Below, in pieces: positions 1 through 5,880 of a stretch of 10,942 nt of DNA. The stretch's first letter is position 1, and each line of letters opens with the position of its first letter. The notes under the pieces were generated by a model that searched no databases, was not told the origin of the DNA, and saw only the letters and a list, made by a program, of their open reading frames with translations. The DNA is from RYN-433 sp036558265 (GTDB lineage: Bacteria > Planctomycetota > Phycisphaerae > Tepidisphaerales > Tepidisphaeraceae): assembly GCA_036558265.1 (NCBI GenBank), contig DATBFY010000702.1:1-10942 (forward strand). Reading direction: 5' to 3'. The position numbers and the translations under genes are program-made.

Positions 1-40
1 GATGGATGGCATCCTGATCTGCAAGACCCTTTTCAAGTGA
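1..40 (+). CDS. C-terminal end of an upstream gene (partial)
   Basis: An open frame enters from the left edge and ends at TGA 38-40; its last residues read DGILICKTLFK. The stop overlaps the GTG start of the integrase (GTGA at 37-40), an arrangement typical of translationally coupled genes. Small DNA-binding or excisionase-like proteins often precede integrases, so such a gene is possible, but only about a dozen codons are visible and no function can be assigned. Confidence 0.35.
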   Translation, partial: MDGILICKTLFK

Positions 41-1299
41 GTGGAACGATTTGTATGCCGAAGCGATCTGCACGGCAGTCGGTTCAGTGTCAGTATTTCC
101 GCTGGCTGGTTTATTCGCGAAACGGCACCTATTACGCCGACGGCCGGTCCGGCAACGCCCAGGACGCCGGCCGGCATTCGTTGGGCACGGATGACCGCCG
201 GGAGGCCCTGGAGAACCTGAAACGTCTCGACCTGGTCCGCGCCGTGAAGTTGGGCTTGGCCGACCAAGGCATCCTGAACGAGCAACCGGGCACCCTATTA
301 TCCCTGGAAGACGGCCGGGACAGGTACATGGCATACGTCGGCCGGCCTGCCGTTACCGGCGGCGCCGGCGCCAGCACGGTCAAGCGGTACCGCCCGGTCT
401 TCGAGAAGTTCTTTGCCTTCGCTCGCAGCCGCGGCGTGAGCACTTGGAACGCCGTGACCAAGAGCCTGCTGATCGCGTACGGTACCTGGCTCGACGAGGA
501 AGGCTACGCGTACGCAACCGAATACCTCGAACTCACGACACTCAAGCAGGCGATGAAATGGCTCATCGATGACGCAAAACTGCTACCCCCCGCCTGCTCC
601 TGCACACTGGAACTGAGAAAGCCGTCCGGCACGACGGCTTACTGCTACACGCAGGAAGAGGTCAGCGCGATGGTCGAGCACTGCCGAATCACGCCTGACC
701 TGAGCTGGCTCGGCGACGTCATCATCGCGCTCGCCCATACGGGGCTGCGCATCGGTGAGTTGTCCCAGCTTCGTTGGGGCGATCTCGATGAAGGCTTGAC
801 GGCGATCCGGTTGAAGGACGAACAGCGCCAAGGCACCCGCGATCGCCGGGCATCGGGCAATCGGACCAAGTCCCACCGTGACCGTGTTCTTCCCGTTCAT
901 CAGGATCTACGGCAGGTGCTCGAGCGCCTGCCCCGCCACAAGGACGGTCGTGTGTTTCACGGCCCGCGAGCCGGCGTACTGAAGCCGGACACGGTCAGAA
1001 ACGGCCTGATCCGGGACGTGATCACCCCCCTCTCACTCAAATTCCCTGCCGAGCGCGATCAATGCGGGTTTGTCGACGGTCGCCTGCACTCGTTCCGACA
1101 CTTCTTCTGCTCGACTTGCGCCAACGAGAGCATCCCGCAACAGGTCGTGCAAACGTGGTTGGGGCACGCCGACAGCAAGATGGTGCGCCACTACTATCAC
1201 CTGCGCGACGTCGAGTCGCGGCGCAACATGGATAAGATCAAGATATTGACGGACGCCGCCCGGGCGGCCTTGGTGGCCCCCGGCGGGTCCGCAGAGTGA
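37..1299 (+). CDS. Tyrosine recombinase / phage-type integrase
   Basis: A site-specific recombinase of the tyrosine (phage integrase) family, expected to join an element to its chromosomal attachment site. The catalytic set is visible: R238 in GLRIGEL, K278 in a TKSHRDR segment, H351 and R354 in HSFRH, H377 in WLGH and the nucleophile Y386, nine residues after H377 as usual. Residues about 90-180 form the core-binding (SAM-like) domain, and an N-terminal segment with YYADGR and RHSLGT looks like an arm-binding region. The 420-aa length is normal for a full-length integrase. The GTG start at 37 is preferred because it overlaps the upstream stop (GTGA); ATG at 55 is the alternative. The gene reads toward the 3' end of tRNA-Ser, the classic position of an island integrase. 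It appears intact. Confidence 0.93.
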   Translation: MSGTICMPKRSARQSVQCQYFRWLVYSRNGTYYADGRSGNAQDAGRHSLGTDDRREALENLKRLDLVRAVKLGLADQGILNEQPGTLLSLEDGRDRYMAYVGRPAVTGGAGASTVKRYRPVFEKFFAFARSRGVSTWNAVTKSLLIAYGTWLDEEGYAYATEYLELTTLKQAMKWLIDDAKLLPPACSCTLELRKPSGTTAYCYTQEEVSAMVEHCRITPDLSWLGDVIIALAHTGLRIGELSQLRWGDLDEGLTAIRLKDEQRQGTRDRRASGNRTKSHRDRVLPVHQDLRQVLERLPRHKDGRVFHGPRAGVLKPDTVRNGLIRDVITPLSLKFPAERDQCGFVDGRLHSFRHFFCSTCANESIPQQVVQTWLGHADSKMVRHYYHLRDVESRRNMDKIKILTDAARAALVAPGGSAE

Positions 1300-1408
1300 G
1301 GAGGACGCCGTCGCCTAAGCGATCGGCAATCGGTGATGCAAAACGCCGTGAACAAGATCGTGAACGTCAACCGTGCTGGCCAGCAACGTCGCTCTAGAGG
1401 CGGTGAAG

Positions 1409-1441
1409 TTGGCACAGTTTTGGCACACGCGATTGTGCCAA
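1409..1441. repeat. TTGGCACA direct and inverted repeats between int and tRNA
   Basis: TTGGCACA occurs at 1409-1416 and again at 1420-1427; its reverse complement TGTGCCAA lies at 1434-1441. The last two copies form an 8-bp perfect stem with a 6-nt loop. Neither side carries a clear T-run, so a terminator is unlikely. The position between the integrase and the tRNA 3' end would suit recombinase or accessory-protein binding sites, which is an inference. Confidence 0.6.
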
Positions 1442-1502
1442 TAAAAGCGCGTCCCGTAAACTCAGCGATCAGCAGAGCTTGCGGGAGGCGTGGGTCTGGC
1501 AA

Positions 1503-1591
1503 CGGAGAGGGAGGGATTCGAACCCTCGATCCGGTTTAAGCCGGATACAGCATTTCCAGTGCTGCTCCTTCAGCCGCTCGGACACCTCTCC
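1503..1591 (-). tRNA. tRNA-Ser(GGA)
   Basis: Read on the minus strand, an 89-nt class II tRNA. The acceptor stem GGAGAGG pairs with CCTCTCC and the discriminator base is G. The anticodon arm is CAGCA-CTGGAAA-TGCTG with anticodon GGA (1555-1557), reading UCC and UCU. A long variable arm (ATCCGG pairing with CCGGAT) identifies a serine tRNA, and the T arm contains GGTTCGAATCC. CCA is not encoded; the next bases are TT. The 3' end faces the integrase, so this gene is the probable integration target, with the tRNA left intact. Frames across it give the familiar false peptides RDSNPR and GGIRTLDPV. Confidence 0.96.
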
Positions 1592-1801
1592 AAGAATCTT
1601 TAATTGTCCTGAGTCACGCAGTTTATCCGAGCCACGCGCCTCCTTCCACCCTGCGAAAAGCCCAATTTCCCCCACCGACAAAACGCCGCGCGGGCACCAA
1701 TCTGACCGGTCCCGCGCTCCAAGGGGTCGAATGCGAAAGGCTCATCCGCCTTCGCCAGACAGCGGCCGGGCTCGGTGCGCCGTTTGCTGCCCTTGAGCCG
1801 C

Positions 1802-3004
1802 ATGGGCGAGAACGCCGATCCAAAGCCCGGCGACGATAAGACCGTTGCGGAGCAGCCCAGACGCCGCAAGCGCAGGCCGCTGTGGCGCACCCTGCTGCGC
1901 GCGGCCCTTTTCACGGTCCTCCTCTTCATCGTCCTGATCGCCATCGCGCGGCCGATGATGCCCTGGGCGATACGCTGGTACGTCAACCGTACGCTCGACC
2001 GCAGCCAGATCTACCAGGGCAAGATCGGGGAGATCGACCTTCACCTCCTGCGCGGCGCTTATGCCATTCACGAGATCCGGCTTCTCAAGATGACCGGCGA
2101 CGTCCCGGTCCCCCTGTTCGCCGCAAAGCGGGTCGAGTTCGCGCTGCAGTGGGATGCCCTGCTTCACCGACGGCTCGTCGGACGAATGCTGATCGACCAG
2201 CCCGAGCTCAACTTCGTGGACGCACCGAGCGATGCCGACAGCCAGACGGGCGCCGGCGGACCGTGGCTGCAGATCATCCGGGACCTCTTCCCGTTCAAGA
2301 TCAACCGGGCCGACGTCCGCGACGGCGCCGTTCACTTCCGAACGTTCACCACGGCCGAGCCGGTGGACGTGTACCTGGGTCACCTGGACGCCACGATCGA
2401 CAACCTGACGAACATCTACGACGACGTCACTCCCATGATCACCACCGTTCGCGCAAGGGCGATGGCGATGGACCAGGCCAAGTTCGAATTCGACATGAAG
2501 CTCGACCCCTTCTCGTATCGTCCCACCTTCCACATGGCCACGCGCCTGCTGGGCCTGGACGTCACCAAGATCAACGACGTCGCCCTGGCATACGGCTCGT
2601 TCGACTTCAAGCGCGGCTGGTTCGACCTGGTCGTCGAGGTGGACGCCAAGGAAGGTCAGATGGCCGGCTACGTCAAGCCGCTGTTTCGCAATCTCAAGCT
2701 CTTCGCACTGAAGAAGGACCTCAAGGAAGACGACGTGCTGCAGTTCTTCTGGCAGGCGGTGCTGGGCGCGGCCACGGCGATCTTCAAGAACCAGCCGCGC
2801 GACCAGTTCGGCACCGTGATCCCCTTCCGCGTGGACGAGGTGGGCACGACGACCGACCTCCTGGCGACGATCGGCAACGTCCTGCGCAACGCGTTCGTCC
2901 GCGCTTATCTCCCACGTCTTCAGAACGGCGGCAACGACGCCGACGGCATCCACTTCGAGCCACCGTCTCCCGACGAGCCGATCTCGGCGGACCAGTCGCC
3001 GTGA
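1802..3004 (+). CDS. Membrane-anchored AsmA/DUF748-like protein
   Basis: A 400-aa protein with a short basic cytoplasmic N-terminus (RRRKRR near residues 21-25), one hydrophobic helix at about 34-49, and a long extracytoplasmic part. Phrases such as KIGEIDLHLLRGAYAIHEIRL, RRLVGRMLIDQPELNFV, DGAVHFR and a late region rich in beta-strand patterns are typical of the DUF748/AsmA-like superfamily, which acts in envelope biogenesis or lipid handling between membranes. The assignment rests on pattern recognition only. ATG at 1802 places the basic patch and helix near the N-terminus; GTG at 1775 would add nine residues. No clear Shine-Dalgarno is seen for either. It lies 22 bp ahead of the globin lipoprotein gene and probably shares its transcript. 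Its third codon positions are C-rich, unlike the + strand genes to the right. Confidence 0.72.
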   Translation: MGENADPKPGDDKTVAEQPRRRKRRPLWRTLLRAALFTVLLFIVLIAIARPMMPWAIRWYVNRTLDRSQIYQGKIGEIDLHLLRGAYAIHEIRLLKMTGDVPVPLFAAKRVEFALQWDALLHRRLVGRMLIDQPELNFVDAPSDADSQTGAGGPWLQIIRDLFPFKINRADVRDGAVHFRTFTTAEPVDVYLGHLDATIDNLTNIYDDVTPMITTVRARAMAMDQAKFEFDMKLDPFSYRPTFHMATRLLGLDVTKINDVALAYGSFDFKRGWFDLVVEVDAKEGQMAGYVKPLFRNLKLFALKKDLKEDDVLQFFWQAVLGAATAIFKNQPRDQFGTVIPFRVDEVGTTTDLLATIGNVLRNAFVRAYLPRLQNGGNDADGIHFEPPSPDEPISADQSP

Positions 3005-3026
3005 ATCCCCAACAGCGAGAACACCT

Positions 3027-3701
3027 ATGAACCTCCACAATCTTCGAGTCCTTGTCGTCCCAATGTGCGTGGTCGCACTCCTCGGATTCGCCGGCTGCGG
3101 CGCCGGGCCCAAGGAGAAGAGCCACGACTTCTTCACCTCGGGCAGCCGCGAGGCCGACCAGCGCGCCGACCAGCGCATGGCCAAGAGCGAACAGCTCCGC
3201 GGCACCGGCGAAGGCGCCGGGGAAAAGACTTCGGCGAAGGTCACCGCGGAGGGAAAATCCACCGGCGTCAAATCCGACGAGCTCAAGAGCCTGTACGACC
3301 GCCTGGGGGGCGAGGAACGGATCAAGGCCATCGTGGACGACTTCGTCAACCGCGCCCTGGCGGACCCCCGCGTCAACTGGGAGCGCAAGGGGGTCAAGCA
3401 GGGCGGCTTCAGCGTCCACCGCGGCAAGTCCGTCGAGTGGAACGCCAGCCCCGACAACGTCGCACAGCTCAAGAAGCACATCGTGCAGTTCCTCTCGCTC
3501 TCGACCGGCGGCCCCGCCCAATACGACGGCCTGGAGATGAAGCAGGCCCACACGGGCCTGCACATCACCAACGCCGAGTTCGACGCCAGCGTGGGCGATT
3601 TCAAGGCCAGCCTGGACAAGCTGCAGGTGCCCAACAAGGAGCAGAAGGAGGTGCTGTCGATCATCGAGAGCACGCGGCCGCTGATCGTGGAGGAGCGGTG
3701 A
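3027..3701 (+). CDS. Lipoprotein with a group 1 truncated-hemoglobin domain
   Basis: A 224-aa protein. Residues 1-23 form a signal peptide ending in GFAG before Cys24, a lipobox-like site, so it is probably lipid-anchored outside the cytoplasm. Residues about 30-85 are a charged linker. From residue 87 (SLYDRLGGEERI) the sequence matches group 1 truncated globins. MKQAHTGLHIT carries the likely proximal heme ligand His175, followed by the helical segment FDASVGDFKASLDKLQVP. Compared from memory with mycobacterial trHbN, the distal B10 tyrosine position is Val107 (DDFVNRAL), and about 20 extra residues lie between the early helices and the LKKHIVQFL helix; the CD1 phenylalanine is not evident. 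It may bind heme in an altered pocket, or have lost O2/NO chemistry. It follows the DUF748-like gene closely. Confidence 0.82.
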   Translation: MNLHNLRVLVVPMCVVALLGFAGCGAGPKEKSHDFFTSGSREADQRADQRMAKSEQLRGTGEGAGEKTSAKVTAEGKSTGVKSDELKSLYDRLGGEERIKAIVDDFVNRALADPRVNWERKGVKQGGFSVHRGKSVEWNASPDNVAQLKKHIVQFLSLSTGGPAQYDGLEMKQAHTGLHITNAEFDASVGDFKASLDKLQVPNKEQKEVLSIIESTRPLIVEER

Positions 3702-3713
3702 GCCGGAAGTTTG

Positions 3714-3743
3714 AACCACGAAGCGCACGAAGGGCACGAAGGA
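3714..3743. repeat. CACGAAG repeats, 9-bp period
   Basis: CACGAAG occurs at 3717-3723, 3726-3732 and 3735-3741, a strict 9-bp period directly after the globin stop. Translated, it gives the HEAHEGHEG pattern that is commonly mis-annotated as protein in planctomycete-type genomes. Confidence 0.8.
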
Positions 3744-3823
3744 GGAGGGGGATCTGGGTTCGTTTGGCGCTGGAGGGAGTGGGGTGTTAAGCGGGGCGGT
3801 TTCGCGCGCGATTTTTTTCAGGA

Positions 3824-3850
3824 TGGGGAGTTTTGGGGAGAATTGGGGAG
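3824..3850 (+). repeat. Three TGGGGAG units with exact 10-bp period
   Basis: TGGGGAG is at 3824-3830, 3834-3840 and 3844-3850. A fourth GGGG run lies upstream at 3793-3796. The runs are on the same strand and in helical phase. Confidence 0.75.
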
Positions 3851-3879
3851 TCGAGCGGATCGTCATTGCGCGCGAGAGC

Positions 3880-3897
3880 CCCGCATGTACATGCGGG
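3880..3897. repeat. 18-bp perfect palindrome
   Basis: CCCGCATGTACATGCGGG is its own reverse complement. With no loop it is better suited to a dimeric DNA-binding protein or cruciform than to an RNA terminator. No T-run follows and no gene is adjacent. Confidence 0.75.
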
Positions 3898-4210
3898 ACT
3901 TTGAGACGCTCCTGCGCGTTCACGGTGATGTCCTCCACCTAAGGCGCGGGATTGCGCGCGGGTGACGCGCGGGGCGCCATCAAAATGGCGGGAAGCGGGG
4001 TTTTGCTGGGATTTTCGGGTGAAACATTTTTTGATTTTCGGGCGGAGGGGGTTGCGCCGCGCGCGTCACGGGCGCACATCGAGATTGCAGGATGTTGGCG
4101 CGGGCCTTTCGGGTCTTCAGATTCTGGTCTACGGGGCTGATGCTCCCGTGGTCGCCGCTTGCGCATTTTGCCGGGAGAGCGGACTGTTGATGGGCGGCAG
4201 TCGCGATTCC

Positions 4211-4239
4211 TTGACCCTTGTGTATCGCGCCTCTACCTT
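4211..4239 (+). promoter_or_regulatory. Possible sigma70-type promoter of the isomerase-like gene
   Basis: TTGACC (4211-4216) is followed after 17 bp by TACCTT (4234-4239). The -35 match is good and the -10 match poor (3 of 6). It would start transcription around 4246, just ahead of the ATG at 4274. Confidence 0.35.
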
Positions 4240-4273
4240 TGCGCGCGTGTGACCGGTGGCGGTCGCCGCGCGC

Positions 4274-5026
4274 ATGAAATTTGCATTTGCCAGTCTCGCC
4301 GCGCCTTCGGGCGGTCTTGATGCCCTTGCGGCCCGGGCGAAGGAGTGGGGGTTTGAGGCGGTGGAGTTGGGGTATCCGCTGGCGGGTGACCCGCAGGCCG
4401 TCCGCGCGGGATCCGACGCCGCCGGCGTGGCCATCGCTTGCCTGGCGACGCGGATCTCGATGCCGAAGAAATCGCGCCAGCGCATGGCCGCCGCGGGTGA
4501 GCTGCGGGCGGCGCTCGAACTGGCCGGGCGGTTGGGATGCCGGCGGGTGCGGATCCTGGATACGCTCGTACACCCGGGGTTGAGCGCCAATGGGGCGGCG
4601 GTCGAGATGGCAAGCTGGCTGCTGCCGCTGGCGGATCGGGCGGCCGGACAAGGGGTGACGATCGTAGTGGAGAATGCGCTCTACTTCCGGCGGGCGCGGG
4701 ACTTGTGGATGCTGCTGGAGTCGATCAACCATCCGAACGTGGCCGCGTGCTGGGATCTGGATTGCGGCGTGGCGGCGGGGGAGTCGCCGCTGGTGTCGGT
4801 GCCGGTGCTCAACAGCCGCATCCAGTACGCGCGGGTACGGGGGGGCGAGGATGCCACGGTGCAGACGTTCGTGACCCGCCTGAAGGGCATCGGGTACGCC
4901 GGTTACCTGGCCCTGGTGGACGAGGGAACGACCGCGATGGGACGACTGGCGCGGATTCGGGCATGGGCGGAGCCTCCGCCAGCGGGCAAGGAGGCCAAGC
5001 CCAAGCCACAAGTTGTCGCGAAATGA
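4274..5026 (+). CDS. Sugar phosphate isomerase/epimerase-like TIM-barrel protein
   Basis: A 250-aa protein of the xylose isomerase-like / AP endonuclease 2 TIM-barrel superfamily. The barrel order is recognisable: MKFAFASLAAP as strand 1, FEAVELG (E31) as strand 2, a VRILDT strand, TIVVENAL with the usual metal-ligand Glu (E133), then HPNVAACWDLDCG and GYAGYLALV. Members usually hold a divalent metal using Glu, Asp, His and Glu; here the common DxxH is D161-L-D-C164, the usual HxKD histidine is Y185 (YARVRG), and the final strand (YLALVDEG) lacks the usual glutamate at the expected place. The metal site therefore looks degenerate and the enzymatic role is uncertain. ATG 4274 starts directly on strand 1; an in-frame GTG at 4256 would add six residues. 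The C-terminal tail is Lys/Pro-rich. Confidence 0.8.
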   Translation: MKFAFASLAAPSGGLDALAARAKEWGFEAVELGYPLAGDPQAVRAGSDAAGVAIACLATRISMPKKSRQRMAAAGELRAALELAGRLGCRRVRILDTLVHPGLSANGAAVEMASWLLPLADRAAGQGVTIVVENALYFRRARDLWMLLESINHPNVAACWDLDCGVAAGESPLVSVPVLNSRIQYARVRGGEDATVQTFVTRLKGIGYAGYLALVDEGTTAMGRLARIRAWAEPPPAGKEAKPKPQVVAK

Positions 5027-5035
5027 CCCATAGGA

Positions 5036-5064
5036 AAACCCACCGCCTCCGCGACGGTGGGTTT
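5036..5064. terminator. Bidirectional hairpin terminator between convergent genes
   Basis: AAACCCACCG (5036-5045) and CGGTGGGTTT (5055-5064) form a 10-bp perfect stem with a 9-nt loop. Read on the minus strand it ends GGTGGGTTTT, a reasonable terminator for the cold-shock gene. On the + strand the T-run is short. It sits between two converging genes. Confidence 0.75.
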
Positions 5065-5097
5065 GGCTATCCATGCAGATTCTGCGGCGGCAGCGCG

Positions 5098-5316
5098 TTA
5101 GGCCGGCGCGTTGATGCTGCGGCGGACGCGAGTGGCCTTGAGGCCCTTGGGGCCGTCCTCGGCCTCGTACTCGACGGTTTCCCCGTCTTCGAGGGTCTTG
5201 TAGCCGTCGCCCTCGATCACCGTGTGGTGGACGAACACGTCACGATTAGTGTCGGCCGCGGCGATAAAGCCAAAGCCCTTCTGATCGTTGAACCACTTAA
5301 CCTTCCCGGTGGCCAT
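5098..5316 (-). CDS. Cold-shock domain protein (CspA family)
   Basis: A 72-aa single cold-shock domain, a five-strand OB fold that binds single-stranded RNA and DNA and melts RNA structure. The RNP1 motif KGFGFI is at residues 13-18 and the RNP2-like motif DVFVHH at 26-31; MATGKVKWFN and the KGLKATRV ending are family hallmarks. The length is standard for the family. ATG at 5316 is chosen because a strong Shine-Dalgarno, GAAAGGAG (5335-5328 on the minus strand), lies 11 nt upstream and the cold-shock fold begins here; the longer open frame to 5409 adds 31 unrelated residues. It converges on the isomerase-like gene and shares its terminator. A long GC-structured leader upstream is possible, as in other csp genes. 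Confidence 0.96.
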   Translation of the reverse strand: MATGKVKWFNDQKGFGFIAAADTNRDVFVHHTVIEGDGYKTLEDGETVEYEAEDGPKGLKATRVRRSINAPA

Positions 5317-5451
5317 TTTTTCAGCCACTCCTTTCAAGACGTGAGGGAAAGGCGTACTGAAGACGACTTTACCCGTGTGTACGCGGCACATTGCCCGTGA
5401 GGAGCCCATTTGTCCCCGACGGGCCGCCTGTTTGTGCCCGCAGGCGACTTC

Positions 5452-5481
5452 GGGCAGGAAAATACCATGAAAGGTTGATGA
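5452..5481 (-). promoter_or_regulatory. Weak candidate promoter for the cold-shock gene
   Basis: On the minus strand TTGCGG is followed after 18 nt by TATTTT. Both hexamers are imperfect. It would give a leader of roughly 130 nt before the csp start, in keeping with the long leaders known for cspA-type genes. The leader can fold: GCCTG/CAGGC arms lie near 5426-5445. Confidence 0.25.
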
Positions 5482-5487
5482 GCCGCA

Positions 5488-5517
5488 AAAAATTCATTTT
5501 TTATCAATTGTTCAAAA
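5488..5517. other. AT-rich tract (possible unwinding element)
   Basis: About 30 bp composed almost only of A and T (A-run, T-run, ATCAATTGTTCAAAA), standing out sharply from its high-GC surroundings. It lies about 20 bp from the first DnaA-box match. An origin unwinding element or a promoter region are both possible. Confidence 0.45.
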
Positions 5518-5535
5518 TCCCCGTCCGAGCACGAC

Positions 5536-5544
5536 TTATCCACA
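5536..5544 (+). promoter_or_regulatory. DnaA box (TTATCCACA)
   Basis: An exact match to the strong consensus DnaA box TTATNCACA, just right of the AT-rich tract and in the same orientation as the pair at 5781-5800. Confidence 0.6.
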
Positions 5545-5746
5545 TGACCCTGGCAACAGACCGATCCGATTCCTGAGGGCAGAATCCGATGCGCCGATTT
5601 TGTCAGGGAAACTCTGATGGCATCCCCGCTTGATCCCCCCTGTCGGACGCGCGTAAGTAACGTTACACTAATAGAATAGGCGGTTTATTGGCGTGATGAG
5701 CTTCCGGACCAAAAATGTCCGAAAACGGCACCGACTTTTTACCAGA

Positions 5747-5765
5747 AAGCGCACATCATGCGCTT
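5747..5765. repeat. 7-bp hairpin before the DnaA-box pair
   Basis: AAGCGCA (5747-5753) and TGCGCTT (5759-5765) enclose a 5-nt loop. No T-run follows. It lies 16 bp left of the DnaA-box pair and its role is unknown. Confidence 0.5.
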
Positions 5766-5773
5766 GGCGCCGG

Positions 5774-5800
5774 TCCACTCTTGTCCACAAGTTATCCACA
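5774..5800 (+). promoter_or_regulatory. Helically phased DnaA-box cluster
   Basis: TTGTCCACA (5781-5789, one mismatch to consensus) and TTATCCACA (5792-5800, exact) are in tandem, separated by two bases. A third TCCAC core lies at 5774-5778. The cores start at 5774, 5784 and 5795, about one DNA helical turn apart, so bound proteins would share one face. DnaA is expected to bind such arrays at origins and at some promoters. Confidence 0.6.
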
Positions 5801-5880
5801 ATCCGGGGCCTGCTTGATTTTACAGCCCGACCATGGAAACTGGTTCGATTCTCGACCCATGGAGCCCCGCGGCCGACCGC

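Larger units (their letters stand above)
3702..4273. other. Gene-free G/T-rich intergenic region
   Basis: I see no convincing gene here; the open frames lack family features. The + strand is strikingly G- and T-rich. It holds CACGAAG repeats near 3717-3741, spaced G-runs at 3793-3848, the palindrome at 3880-3897, GC-alternating tracts around 3867-3874 and 3954-3970, and a possible promoter at 4211-4239. The + strand shifts from C-rich to G-rich at its left edge. Confidence 0.7.
5317..5880. other. Gene-free region, candidate origin / divergent regulatory region
   Basis: No gene is supported here. It lies between the divergently transcribed csp gene and the LptB-like gene. It contains the csp leader, an AT-rich tract (5488-5517), DnaA-box matches (5536-5544, 5781-5789, 5792-5800), the palindrome GTAACGTTAC (5657-5666), a CGGAC/GTCCG hairpin near 5705-5721 and an AAGCGCA/TGCGCTT hairpin (5747-5765). 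Confidence 0.6.

Noticed and set aside
1409..1441. Hairpin as integrase terminator
   Set aside because: It lies over 100 bp after the stop and has no T-run on the + strand.
1333..1796. Open frames reading across the tRNA-Ser on both strands (peptides with RDSNPR, GGIRTLDP)
   Set aside because: They are translations of the tRNA gene, a well-known source of false proteins; the tRNA structure explains the sequence.
1742..3938. Very long minus-strand open frames (643 and 384 aa) opposite the DUF748-like and globin genes
   Set aside because: High GC and biased third positions create antisense frames. Their composition is low-complexity Arg/Val/Asp-rich, while the + strand frames have signal, membrane and globin features.
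3711..3965. 84-aa frame beginning with a HEAHEGHEG pattern
   Set aside because: It begins in the 9-bp CACGAAG repeat and has no domain-like content.
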